DNA from: Chitinophaga sp. CF118
GTDB taxonomy: Bacteria > Bacteroidota > Bacteroidia > Chitinophagales > Chitinophagaceae
Reading direction: 5' to 3'
DNA: 64,000 bases
Assembly: GCF_900112615.1 (NCBI RefSeq)
Contig: NZ_FOMK01000004.1
Location: 744,001 to 808,000, forward strand
Numbering within the stretch: the first letter of the stretch is position 1; each line of letters starts with the position of its first letter. The notes beneath the pieces were generated by a model. It was not told the origin of the DNA. It did no database searches and saw nothing but the letters and a program-made list of their open reading frames with translations. The position numbers were made by a program, and so were the translations under genes. Shown here one piece after another: positions 17,090-25,777 of this stretch.

Positions 17090-18758
17090 CGGTAACACAT
17101 CCTTCTGTTGCATTTTTAACGAGTTTTGCGTACTTAAATAGGATTCCATTGGTAGCTTTCAAAGCGGGCTTGATCCATTTTGCCCTGCGGGATGCCAGTT
17201 CTTCATTGCTCAGCTGCACGTTAATCTTATTACTCACTGCATCTATTTCTATTATGTCGTTGTCCTGTATCAGCCCGATGTTACCACCTTCCTGTGCTTC
17301 AGGCGTAATATGCCCTACCACAAAACCATGTGTACCACCAGAGAAACGGCCATCTGTAATCAGCGCTACGCTTTTACCTAAGCCCACACCCATGATTGCG
17401 GAAGTAGGTTTCAGCATTTCGGGCATACCGGGAGCCCCTTTAGGGCCTACCTGCCTGATTACCACTACATCACCTGCTTTCACACGTCCGCTGGTGATAC
17501 CTGCAATCAGTTCAAACTCACCATCAAACACACGTGCAGGTCCTGTGAAACGTTCCCCTTCTTTACCGGTGATCTTGGCAACAGAACCCAGTTCAGCGAT
17601 ATTACCATACAGCATTTGTATGTGACCGGTTTCTTTCAGTGGTGTTTCCAGCGCCCTGATGATATCCTGTGTTTCAAATTCAAGATCTGGTACACTTTCC
17701 AGGTTCTCTGCTATCGTTTTACCTGTTACTGTCAGGCAGTTACCATGCAGGAAACCTTTCTTCAGCAGATATTTCATTACCAAAGGAACACCACCGATAT
17801 TGTGAAGGTCTTCCATCAGGTATTTACCGCTTGGTTTCAGATCGGCTATCAGCGGTGTTTTATCACTGATACGCTGAAAATCTTCTAAACCGAATTTCAA
17901 TCCCACAGATTTTGCGATGGCAATGAAATGCAGTACGGCATTGGTACTACCTCCCAGTGCAATGATCACTGTAGCAGCGTTTTCAAATGCCTCGTAAGTC
18001 ATGATATCCGAAGGCTTGATATCTCTTTCAAGCAGCAGGCGGATATATTTACCTGCCTCAGCACATTCCTGTTGTTTTTCCTTGCTCAAAGCAGGGCTGG
18101 AAGAGCTGTAAGGTAAGCTCATTCCCAGCGCTTCTATCGCAGAGGACATTGTATTAGCGGTATACATACCCCCGCAGGCGCCGGCGCCAGGACAGGAATG
18201 CATGATAATACCTTTATAATCTTCCTCATCCAGGTTACCGGCCATTTTCTGGCCCAGTGCTTCAAACGCTGAGATGATGTTTAAGTCTTGTCCTTTGTAT
18301 TTACCGGGTGCAATAGTGCCCCCGTATACCATGATAGAAGGGCGGTTTAAGCGGCCCATTGCCATCAGGGAGCCCGGCATGTTTTTATCACAGCCCGGAA
18401 CGGTGATCAGTGCATCATAATATTGTGCACCACATACAGTTTCGATGGAATCAGCAATCAGATCACGGCTGACCAGGGAATAGCGCATACCGGGTGTACC
18501 ATTACTCATACCATCGCTGACGCCTATGGTATGGAAAGTAAGTCCGACCAGGTCATTTGCCCATACGCCTTTTTTGACCTGTTGAGCCAGGTCATTGAGG
18601 TGCATATTACAGGTATTACCGTCGTAGCCCATACTGGCAACGCCTACCTGTGCTTTTTTCAGGTCTTCTTCCGTTAAACCTATCCCGTATAACTGTGCCT
18701 GTGCGGCCGGTTGGGTGGGATCCTGGGTGAGCGTTTTACTGTATTTGTTCAGTTCCAT
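17079..18758 (-). CDS. ilvD: Dihydroxy-acid dehydratase
   Basis: An iron-sulfur enzyme that dehydrates the dihydroxy acids to the 2-oxo acids of valine and isoleucine. Its 559 residues are full length. Cluster-ligand cysteines are in GNTCNMHLN, PGCDKNMPGS and CPGAGACGGMYTANTM. It is the first gene of the tight ilvDBNCA block. The 414 nt before it contain a strong hairpin and a possible second promoter, so it may be expressed partly apart from ilvE. Confidence 0.96.
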   Translation of the reverse strand: MELNKYSKTLTQDPTQPAAQAQLYGIGLTEEDLKKAQVGVASMGYDGNTCNMHLNDLAQQVKKGVWANDLVGLTFHTIGVSDGMSNGTPGMRYSLVSRDLIADSIETVCGAQYYDALITVPGCDKNMPGSLMAMGRLNRPSIMVYGGTIAPGKYKGQDLNIISAFEALGQKMAGNLDEEDYKGIIMHSCPGAGACGGMYTANTMSSAIEALGMSLPYSSSSPALSKEKQQECAEAGKYIRLLLERDIKPSDIMTYEAFENAATVIIALGGSTNAVLHFIAIAKSVGLKFGLEDFQRISDKTPLIADLKPSGKYLMEDLHNIGGVPLVMKYLLKKGFLHGNCLTVTGKTIAENLESVPDLEFETQDIIRALETPLKETGHIQMLYGNIAELGSVAKITGKEGERFTGPARVFDGEFELIAGITSGRVKAGDVVVIRQVGPKGAPGMPEMLKPTSAIMGVGLGKSVALITDGRFSGGTHGFVVGHITPEAQEGGNIGLIQDNDIIEIDAVSNKINVQLSNEELASRRAKWIKPALKATNGILFKYAKLVKNATEGCVTDED

Positions 18759-19172
18759 CTGTTGTTATATTTCCTTAGTTGCTATTTCCATATACCGGTT
18801 GCTTGTTGCATCGGTATGGTTAATCATATTAAGTAGGATGCAAAATAGCTGTGAAATGAGGCAAGTTCCAAACCAACAATTACCGGTTAGCCGGTCTTCA
18901 AATCTGTTAAATTTACGCCCAAATCCTTACTGGCATTGCATAACGTGATCTTAAAAATCCAAAATCCAAAAGTTCAGAAGAGCTTCCTTAGCCTGTTTAT
19001 TTAAGACATTTTAAGGGCTGTTTTTGTCATTCCTGCGGAAAAGTGATCGGACGGCCGGAAGCCGTCTGACCACCCGCAGGTATCTATTCTTATCTAAATT
19101 ATATACAAATACTGCCCCCGTTCCGGGTTTCACCCGGAATATGGCAACATTTATGTACTGAACACCAGTAGT
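18759..19172. other. ilvE-ilvD spacer with a strong hairpin and a possible internal promoter
   Basis: No convincing gene lies here. A long stem spans 19032-19080 (outer arms CCTGCGG/CCGCAGG, inner GTGATCGGACGGC/GCCGTCTGACCAC, loop 19056-19060, few mismatches). A second hairpin, TTCCGGGT/ACCCGGAA at 19121-19139, follows ilvE. Neither has a T tract. On the minus strand TTTG, 21 nt, TATTTTGC lies about 90-120 nt before ilvD and weakly matches the Bacteroidota promoter. A 20-codon ORF ends just before ilvD, but nothing supports it as a gene. Confidence 0.5.
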
Positions 19173-20078
19173 TTACGCTACTTTAGCCGCTTCACGTTTA
19201 AATTCTTTTCCCAGTACTTTGGCTTTGTATGCCTGTTGCAATACTTTACCCAATGATTCTGCCCATGGTTTACCAAACTTTTGGTTATCCAGGGATTCAA
19301 AGCCTATCACTTCGGCAGCAGTACCACAGAAGAATGCAGCATCAGCTGTTTTCAGCTCTTCTATAGTAAACAGTTTTTCTTCCAGAGGAATATCCAGTTC
19401 CTTGCACAGTTCAATTACAGTAGCACGGGTAATACCAGGCAGAATGTTTCCCGGAGGAGGAGTGAAGATCTTACCGTCTTTTTCGAAGAAAAGATTAGCT
19501 CCCGGACCTTCAGCCACAAAACCGTTCATATCCAGCAGCAATGCTTCATCGAAACCTTTTTCCTTTGCTTCCTGCGAAGCGAGGATAGAGTTTACATACA
19601 AACCGGCAGATTTAGATTCTATTTTAAATGCTTTAGGGTTCGGACGTTGATAAGAGGACGTCAGCACACGCAGCAATTTCTCACCAAGATAAGCACCCCA
19701 GTCCCATGCACAGATTAATACATGTGTTTGAGAAGCAGCTTTTAATGTCATGTTTGGTGGACAAAAAGCAAGCGGGCGGATATAAGCTTCTTCAAGGTTG
19801 TTCAGTTCCAGCACTTTGTAACAGGCCGCAATTAACGCCTCATTGTCAAAATTGTAAGGAATGTGGATCAATTCACATGAACGCTTAAATCGGTCAAAAT
19901 GTTCCTTTGCCTTAAAGATCTTTACTTCCCCACTAGCAGTCTTGTAAGCACGAATGCCTTCAAACACAGCGTAACCGTAATGTAAAGATTGACCATACAG
20001 GTCAGTTGTAGCCGCGGTGGCTTTTTTGAACTCTCCGTCAATGTAAAGAATGGTGTTCTCGTTGTAATAGCTATACAT
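19173..20078 (-). CDS. ilvE: Branched-chain amino acid aminotransferase
   Basis: A class IV PLP aminotransferase of 301 residues that carries out the last step of leucine, isoleucine and valine synthesis. The PLP lysine is in SKSAGLYVNSILASQEA, and the class motif EGPGANLFF and the later LPGITRATVIEL segment are present. It lies first in the ilv gene series and directly behind a leader peptide and terminator (20117-20296), so its transcription is probably controlled by attenuation. Confidence 0.94.
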   Translation of the reverse strand: MYSYYNENTILYIDGEFKKATAATTDLYGQSLHYGYAVFEGIRAYKTASGEVKIFKAKEHFDRFKRSCELIHIPYNFDNEALIAACYKVLELNNLEEAYIRPLAFCPPNMTLKAASQTHVLICAWDWGAYLGEKLLRVLTSSYQRPNPKAFKIESKSAGLYVNSILASQEAKEKGFDEALLLDMNGFVAEGPGANLFFEKDGKIFTPPPGNILPGITRATVIELCKELDIPLEEKLFTIEELKTADAAFFCGTAAEVIGFESLDNQKFGKPWAESLGKVLQQAYKAKVLGKEFKREAAKVA

Positions 20079-20116
20079 ATAATTCAGATATTAAGAAATC
20101 GTGTTTATACAGGCAT

Positions 20117-20153
20117 AAAAAAATCGCCTTCCTTTTGTGGAGGAAGGCGATTT
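20117..20153 (-). terminator. Attenuator-type terminator before ilvE
   Basis: A perfect 12-bp stem (AAATCGCCTTCC at 20121-20132 with GGAAGGCGATTT at 20142-20153, 9-nt loop) is followed on the minus strand by seven T residues ending at 20117. It ends 39 nt before the ilvE start and 30 nt after the leader peptide stop, which is where an attenuator belongs. Confidence 0.85.
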
Positions 20154-20193
20154 GTTATCGTTTAGTGATTATACACAGTTACCTATCCTCCAA
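20137..20193 (-). promoter_or_regulatory. Candidate antiterminator pairing of the ilvE leader
   Basis: On the minus-strand RNA, TTGGAGGATAGG (20193 down to 20182, covering the leader stop codon) can pair with CCTTCCTCCA (20147 down to 20138), which includes half of the terminator's first arm: seven pairs, one bulge, three pairs. The same TGGAGG can instead pair with CCTCCA at 20301-20296, at the leader start codon. These are the competing 1:2, 2:3 and 3:4 structures expected of an attenuator. Confidence 0.6.
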
Positions 20194-20296
20194 CTTGGTG
20201 GCTAATAATGACAACGACAATCACGACCAGTGTGATAGCCCAATTGAGCTCTGGTACGATTTGACTGATCTTGTTGTTGTCTTTATTTACCCACAT
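20183..20296 (-). CDS. Leader peptide of the ilv operon (IlvL-like)
   Basis: A 37-codon ORF runs from the ATG at 20296 to TAG at 20183. It starts MWVNKDNNKISQIVPELNW and then has nine branched-chain residues in a row (LVVIVVVII, codons at 20204-20230) before SHQVGG. E. coli IlvL carries the very similar SLVVISVVVIIIPP. A terminator follows 30 nt later and ilvE after that. A ribosome starved of charged Leu, Val or Ile tRNA would stall on this run. The peptide is also hydrophobic, so a small membrane protein is the alternative, but the position favours a leader. Confidence 0.75.
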   Translation of the reverse strand: MWVNKDNNKISQIVPELNWAITLVVIVVVIISHQVGG

Positions 20297-20320
20297 GGAG
20301 GTGTTTCGTTTTTGCTTCTA

Positions 20321-20351
20321 CAAAAGTATTGGTCATGAAAGTAAAAACCAA
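20321..20351 (-). promoter_or_regulatory. Promoter of the ilvE leader transcript
   Basis: On the minus strand TACTTTTG (20328 down to 20321) matches the Bacteroidota -7 box TAnnTTTG exactly. A TTGG at 20351-20348 lies 19 nt upstream in the place of the -33 TTTG. It precedes the leader ORF by 24 nt. Confidence 0.6.
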
Positions 20352-20473
20352 TACAATTTTAAAATTTAGTCAATTCGCAAACAAATGTTCACTTTTTGAA
20401 AATATTAAAATATAAGTGCCATTCTTTAGATCAAATCTGGTTTGTCACCCGATTTATTATACATAATCCGGCC

Positions 20474-21376
20474 CTATTTCCACAGATTGTCTGGATATTC
20501 CCCACTTTCTACCAGGGCAGAGAGGCTGGTTTGTACCCCCGGAGCATCCTCTTTATAAGTTACACCGAACCATTGTGCTGCACAAGGCAATACATTTACA
20601 ACACCCAGTTTATTCTTAATAAAGTGATCTACCACAATCGGAATAAAGAATTCGGACTTCGGCTTGTCTCCATCCTTTGCCAGGAAGTCTTTAAACAGTT
20701 GCTGACTTAATGTAAATACAGAAGGATGGAAACCCCAGAAGTTCATGGATACAGGTGTATCGGCCGCCAGTGGATGCTTGCTGCCATCTGCATCTTCATA
20801 TACTATCTGATTACCATCTTTATACACTTTTGTTCTTTCGTTTATGGCTGCCAGATTACCCTTCTCATCTGCTGCACACACACCACGGGAAACAGAACCA
20901 TGCTCACTGATGGTTTTGCCAAGTTCATACCCTACTACACTGTATACATCTGGTTTACAGGCATTCTGCAGGAAAGTAGCCATCTTTTCAAAGGAATCAC
21001 GGCCATAGAAGTCATCGCCATTAATTACAGCAAAAGGCTCATTAATTGCATCCTTTGCACATAATACAGCATGAGCAGTACCCCACGGCTTGGAACGGTC
21101 TGCGGGTACAGGATATCCGTTCAGATAAGCATCCATTTCCTGATAAACATAATCAACTGCTACCCTGCCTTTTAGCTTGGGTTCGAAAATTTCGCGAAAT
21201 TCAGCTTCAAAGTCTTTACGGATAATAAACACAATCTTGCCGAAACCAGCCCTGATTGCATCATAGATAGAGTAGTCGATAATGGTTTCTCCGCTCGGGC
21301 CAAACTGCTGTATCTGCTTTAAACTACCGTAACGGCTAGCCATGCCGGCTGCTAAAATCAATAAAGTAGGTTGCAT
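20474..21376 (-). CDS. Sugar-phosphate nucleotidyltransferase
   Basis: The 300-residue protein begins LLILAAGMASRYGSLKQIQQFGPSGETIIDY, the glycine-rich nucleotide-binding loop of NTP-transferase fold enzymes, here with the motif form AAGMASRYG. A metal-binding NGDDFYG segment follows at about residue 118. It would activate a sugar 1-phosphate with NTP. The exact sugar and nucleotide are not clear. It stands alone, divergent from the GH20 gene. Confidence 0.75.
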   Translation of the reverse strand: MQPTLLILAAGMASRYGSLKQIQQFGPSGETIIDYSIYDAIRAGFGKIVFIIRKDFEAEFREIFEPKLKGRVAVDYVYQEMDAYLNGYPVPADRSKPWGTAHAVLCAKDAINEPFAVINGDDFYGRDSFEKMATFLQNACKPDVYSVVGYELGKTISEHGSVSRGVCAADEKGNLAAINERTKVYKDGNQIVYEDADGSKHPLAADTPVSMNFWGFHPSVFTLSQQLFKDFLAKDGDKPKSEFFIPIVVDHFIKNKLGVVNVLPCAAQWFGVTYKEDAPGVQTSLSALVESGEYPDNLWK

Positions 21377-21579
21377 TTTTTTGAACTTGTTTTAAATTGT
21401 GATCACTGTGTTAGCGAAATTTCCAGGGGCTAAATTTAATGATTAAAAGTATTTTCACACTTTCTTTTTGCTTATCATAGCTTCTTTTAATGTTTTATTA
21501 AAGTAGCATGTAATACGACGCCCGGGGCCAGATGTCTGCAAACTCCGTACCAAGTAAAAATAACAATAACGCATATCTT

Positions 21580-23904
21580 ATGAAGAAATTACTGTTGTCT
21601 GCATTAGCAATGTTATACTGCTTCTGGGGTATGGCACAATTAAAAACGGGAGATATTACCATTATTCCGGAGCCGGAATATCTTAAACCACTGCCGGGAA
21701 GTTTTGTGTTGAATGACCACACATTGATCCACTATACAGGGCAGGCAGGGAAAACAACAGCAGATCTGCTGCAAGCCTTTCTGAAAGCCAATTACAATAT
21801 TGAGCTGCAGATCAGCAATGCACCATTACCAAAAATGCCCCAGCAGCCTGTTATCAATTTCGTAGATGTTTCAGGGAATAACCCTGAAACAAATTCTATG
21901 ATCTATCCTGAAAGATATGAACTGGATGTGAATGCAGGTACAGTTTCCCTCAAAGGCGATGCTGCCGGACTTTTCTACGGATTACAAACATTACAGCAAC
22001 TGTTGCCTTTAGAAAAAAGTACAACCATTCATATACCTGGAGTGCAAATCATTGACAAACCTCGCTTCGCCTACCGCGGTCTGATGCTCGATGTAAGCCG
22101 TCATTTCTTCCCTCCTTCCTACATCAAACAGTTTATTGATGTAATGGCACAATATAAGTTTAACCGTTTCCACTGGCACCTTACAGACGATCAGGGATGG
22201 CGTATAGAGATAAAAAAATATCCACGCTTACAGGAAATCGCTTCTCAGAGAAAAGAAACAATCGTAGGCCATCACCGCTATAGCAACGGGTTTGATGGAA
22301 AACCTTACGGAGGATATTATACTCAGGATGAAGTACGTGATATTGTGAAGTATGCTGCCGAAAGGCATATTACCATCATTCCGGAAATTGAAATGCCGGG
22401 GCATTCACAGGCAGTGCTGACTGCATATCCCAGCTTCGGCAATACCGGCGGGCCTTACGAGGTACGCTCCACATGGGGCATCTCTAAAGATATACTTAAT
22501 CCAGTAAACGATTCTGTGTTCACTTTCCTGGAAGATGTACTCATTGAAGTAATGGATCTTTTTCCAGCTAAGTATATCCATATAGGTGGGGACGAATGTT
22601 TGAAAGACAGATGGAAAGAATCTCCACAGGTGCAGGAACTGATAAAGAAACTCGGCTTAAAAGATGAACATGCATTACAGAGTTACTTCATTCAGCGCAT
22701 TGAGAAATTCGTAAACAGCAAAGGACGTAATATCATAGGCTGGGATGAGATCCTGGAAGGCGGACTGGCACCAAATGCTACAGTGATGAGCTGGCGCGGC
22801 GAAGAAGGTGGTATTGCTGCGGCGAAAGAAAAACATGATGTAATCATGACGCCCAATACTTATCTATACCTTGATTATTACCAGGGGCATCCGGCTACTG
22901 AACCTCTGAATGCAGGTGGTTATCTTCCTTTATCTACTATATACAAATATGAACCACTACCGCCTTCTCTGAATGCAGAAGAACAAAAATATATCAAAGG
23001 TGTACAGGCTAATATCTGGACAGAATTCATTCCGGATAATCTGATGGCAGATTACATGGTATGGCCCCGTGCACTGGCATTATCAGAAACTGCATGGTCG
23101 CCCGCCAGTAAAAAGAATTATAATCGTTTCCTGAAAAAAATGCCTGCAGAACTGGCCCGGATGGAAAAAGAAAATATCAATTTCCGGATCCCCGAACCTG
23201 CCGGGCTGGAAAGCAAACTTGTTATAGCACCTGCTGCCATCGTTAAACTTACCCCTCCTGTAAAAGGAGCTGCTATTTATTACACCACAGATGGTAATCA
23301 GCCAGGCATTAACAGCAATCGCTATACACAGCCAATTCATTTGCAGGTGCCTGCAAACGGATCGGTAAAGCTGCAATGTATTGTAGTTACACCTTCCGGT
23401 CGTAAAAGTCCCTTGTATAGTGCTACTTATATAAACAGTGTGTATCAGCCTGCAGCCGATATAAAACCTGAAAAAGAAGGAATCCATTTCTCTCTCAATA
23501 ACAATATCACCCTCAGTCAAACGAAACAGATCCCTGCAAAAGCAGACAGCACAGGTATCATATCCGGCATTCAGATCAGAACGTTCCTCGACCAGGGAAA
23601 AACCAACTACAGTGTAACCTGGGAAGGATATGTAAAAATAGATACTGACGGATTATACGAGTTCCATGTGAATGCAGATGACGGAGCCGTTTTATACATA
23701 GACGATAAACCGCTGGTAGATAATGACGGCACACATACCCTTACAGATAAAACAGCTTTCAGTGCATTACGTAAAGGTTTCCACAAAATAAAAGTACAGT
23801 ACTTCAATGCAGGTGGTAACATGTGGCTGGACGTATTCATGTTTAAAAACGGTGAAAAAATAGATTTAAATAAATACTTGTTTACTAACATAGACGTTCA
23901 TTAA
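21580..23904 (+). CDS. Beta-N-acetylhexosaminidase (GH20) with C-terminal PA14 domain
   Basis: It removes terminal N-acetylhexosamine from chitin oligomers or glycans. I choose the ATG at 21580 because it opens a signal peptide (MKKLLLSALAMLYCFWGMAQ); an upstream ATG at 21532 adds 16 polar residues. Order: signal peptide, GH20b N-domain (25-150), catalytic barrel (155-520) with the Asp338-Glu339 pair in HIGGDE and the substrate motif HWHLTDDQGWR, a chitobiase-type C-terminal domain (540-620), and a PA14 carbohydrate-binding domain (about 660-765). Exported. The next gene follows by 24 nt. Confidence 0.94.
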   Translation: MKKLLLSALAMLYCFWGMAQLKTGDITIIPEPEYLKPLPGSFVLNDHTLIHYTGQAGKTTADLLQAFLKANYNIELQISNAPLPKMPQQPVINFVDVSGNNPETNSMIYPERYELDVNAGTVSLKGDAAGLFYGLQTLQQLLPLEKSTTIHIPGVQIIDKPRFAYRGLMLDVSRHFFPPSYIKQFIDVMAQYKFNRFHWHLTDDQGWRIEIKKYPRLQEIASQRKETIVGHHRYSNGFDGKPYGGYYTQDEVRDIVKYAAERHITIIPEIEMPGHSQAVLTAYPSFGNTGGPYEVRSTWGISKDILNPVNDSVFTFLEDVLIEVMDLFPAKYIHIGGDECLKDRWKESPQVQELIKKLGLKDEHALQSYFIQRIEKFVNSKGRNIIGWDEILEGGLAPNATVMSWRGEEGGIAAAKEKHDVIMTPNTYLYLDYYQGHPATEPLNAGGYLPLSTIYKYEPLPPSLNAEEQKYIKGVQANIWTEFIPDNLMADYMVWPRALALSETAWSPASKKNYNRFLKKMPAELARMEKENINFRIPEPAGLESKLVIAPAAIVKLTPPVKGAAIYYTTDGNQPGINSNRYTQPIHLQVPANGSVKLQCIVVTPSGRKSPLYSATYINSVYQPAADIKPEKEGIHFSLNNNITLSQTKQIPAKADSTGIISGIQIRTFLDQGKTNYSVTWEGYVKIDTDGLYEFHVNADDGAVLYIDDKPLVDNDGTHTLTDKTAFSALRKGFHKIKVQYFNAGGNMWLDVFMFKNGEKIDLNKYLFTNIDVH

Positions 23905-23928
23905 AAGAACAAACGGAGACCAGTAGAT

Positions 23929-24831
23929 TTGAATAACATGGAGGTTGATTACAGGAATATTATACTGCAAAATATTACTCCTTCATGGCTGCCTGATAAC
24001 ATCCAGGCAGCCATGTTGCGTTTAGACCTGTTGCATCCTGAAATATCGGGTAATAAATGGTTTAAACTGAAATATAACCTGGAAGCTGCCGGCAAACGCC
24101 GTATTCTCACATTTGGTGGTGCATATTCCAATCATATTGCGGCCACAGCTGCTGCTTGTGAACTTGCGGGATTACCCTGTATCGGCATTATCAGGGGAGA
24201 AAGGCCACTTCAGCTCAGCCATACCCTTCAGTTAGCTGTTGAAAAAGGTATGCAACTTGAATTTGTGAGCCGGGAAGTTTACCGCCACAAAGACAGCACA
24301 AACTGGACTCCCCTTTTCCCGGATGCATATATAATTCCTGAAGGAGGAAACAATGTTGCCGGTGCCAGAGGGTGCCAGGAGATTCTCTCGCTTGCAGATA
24401 CAAGTGCTTTCACCCATATTCTCTGCGCGGTAGGTACCGGTACAACGTTAGCTGGTCTTATCAGCAGTGCGCAGCCTCATCAGTTAGTACAGGGTTACGT
24501 AGTATTGAAAGGGGCTACCTATTTACAGGAAGAAGTAGCAGCATTACTTAGAGGGATCGCCGATCTGCAAGGATCTGTTTTCCATGCTGCCCCCTGGACA
24601 CTGATTCATGATTTCCACGGCGGAGGATATGCAAAAACCTCCTCCGGTCTTATCAGTTTTATCAATCATTTTTACCAGGAAACCCGGATTCCGCTGGATG
24701 TGGTATATACCGGCAAACTGGTATGGGGCTTTAGCCAGTCTGCCTTCCCGGCAGGCAGTAAGATATTACTCATTCATACCGGAGGTCTTCAGGGAAATCT
24801 TTCTTTATCTCCGGATGTTTTAAACTTTTAA
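23929..24831 (+). CDS. PLP-dependent ACC deaminase / D-cysteine desulfhydrase-like enzyme
   Basis: A 300-residue fold-type II PLP enzyme. The PLP lysine is in SGNKWFKLKYNLEAA and the following FGGAYSNHIAATAAA motif is shared by ACC deaminases and D-cysteine desulfhydrases. A phosphate-binding AVGTGTTLAGL loop is at about residue 165. Members break down D-cysteine, ACC or related beta-substituted amino acids, and sequence alone does not separate these. An ATG at 23938 is an alternative start. It closely follows the GH20 gene. Confidence 0.8.
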   Translation: MNNMEVDYRNIILQNITPSWLPDNIQAAMLRLDLLHPEISGNKWFKLKYNLEAAGKRRILTFGGAYSNHIAATAAACELAGLPCIGIIRGERPLQLSHTLQLAVEKGMQLEFVSREVYRHKDSTNWTPLFPDAYIIPEGGNNVAGARGCQEILSLADTSAFTHILCAVGTGTTLAGLISSAQPHQLVQGYVVLKGATYLQEEVAALLRGIADLQGSVFHAAPWTLIHDFHGGGYAKTSSGLISFINHFYQETRIPLDVVYTGKLVWGFSQSAFPAGSKILLIHTGGLQGNLSLSPDVLNF

Positions 24832-24838
24832 AAAGTCG

Positions 24839-24869
24839 TTTACTATATTTGGACATAGTTGTATTTTTG
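24839..24869 (+). promoter_or_regulatory. Promoter of the gene at 24895
   Basis: TATTTTTG at 24862-24869 matches TAnnTTTG, with TTTA at 24839-24842 exactly 19 nt before it. The spacing and boxes fit the Bacteroidota sigma-A promoter; the ATG follows 25 nt later. Confidence 0.6.
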
Positions 24870-24894
24870 CCAACTTGGATCGGAATAAGTTAAT

Positions 24895-25665
24895 ATGAAG
24901 CAGTTGACGCGTTTTTTTATTGTAGCGGTAATTATTACTATAATATCAGCATTTGAAGTTCAGGCACAAAATGGAATTCCTCCGGTTCTGCCGGAGTTCT
25001 CTGCTCTTATTAAAACAGGTAAGATCCAGCTGGATTTCATTTCCGGTTTCAGAGATGTAGCCCAGATAGGTGTACAGCGCTCGCTCGACAGTGTGCAGTA
25101 CTTTTATACAATTGGATATGTGTCTTCCCCTAATGATTACAGGAACACCTTTTCAGATGCTAAACCATTACCAGGCTCTAACTATTATCGCCTGCTGGTA
25201 ACTTTTAACTCAGGTAAATACCTCTATACCAAAATAATGCTCGCTGTGGCCGACAGTACCATTGATGCCGGACGGAAATTGCAGCTGTCAGATGTGAAGG
25301 AAGCTGTAGCAGCTGCTGCTGCGGCAGCCAAACAAAATACTACCAACCCCACTACAGGGGTTAAAGAGGAACCAAAAAAAGAGGAAGTAAAGGTAGTAGT
25401 GTGGCATCCTTCTAACTATGTATATACTACTGTAGACGGCAATATTAATATCAAACTACCAGATGCTGCCAATAAGCGCTATTCGGTTAAATTCTTTGAA
25501 CCCGATGGCTCTTTCCTTTTCGAAATCAAAGAGGTAAAAGAACCTTTCCTCATCCTGGAAAAAGCAATATTCCTCCATTCCGGTTGGTTCAACTTTGAGA
25601 TTTTTGAGGGTAATAAATCATATGAGAAATGGAACCTCTTCATTCCATTGAACTACAAGAACTAA
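24895..25665 (+). CDS. Exported protein of unknown function
   Basis: The 256-residue protein has a signal peptide (residues 1-25, ending EVQAQ). Residues 35-120 look like a beta-sandwich (fibronectin-III-like pattern QLDFISGFRDVAQIGVQRSLD... LPGSNYYRLLV) as seen in Bacteroidota surface proteins. An Ala/Lys-rich linker (AAAAAAAAKQ, KEEPKKEE) leads to a second beta-rich half ending WNLFIPLNYKN. I recognise no catalytic motif. It has its own promoter and is convergent with lipB. Confidence 0.65.
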   Translation: MKQLTRFFIVAVIITIISAFEVQAQNGIPPVLPEFSALIKTGKIQLDFISGFRDVAQIGVQRSLDSVQYFYTIGYVSSPNDYRNTFSDAKPLPGSNYYRLLVTFNSGKYLYTKIMLAVADSTIDAGRKLQLSDVKEAVAAAAAAAKQNTTNPTTGVKEEPKKEEVKVVVWHPSNYVYTTVDGNINIKLPDAANKRYSVKFFEPDGSFLFEIKEVKEPFLILEKAIFLHSGWFNFEIFEGNKSYEKWNLFIPLNYKN

Positions 25666-25777
25666 ACTGTACTGATTCTCATCCTGTTGATCTCTAATTA
25701 TCTTAAAGGATAACAGATATTTTGTTGATTCATAATCAATATGTAAACAGGCTAAACACAGATGGATCCGAAAGGAA

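Noticed and set aside
18759..18840. 20-codon ORF ending just before ilvD as a second leader peptide
   Set aside because: Its codons are not enriched for Leu, Ile or Val and no terminator follows before ilvD.
20135..20338. 67-codon plus-strand frame before ilvE
   Set aside because: It lies opposite the ilvE leader peptide and terminator, which explain the conserved-looking sequence better.
21498..21722. 74-codon minus-strand frame opposite the GH20 start
   Set aside because: It is antisense to the signal peptide and N-domain of a well-supported gene.
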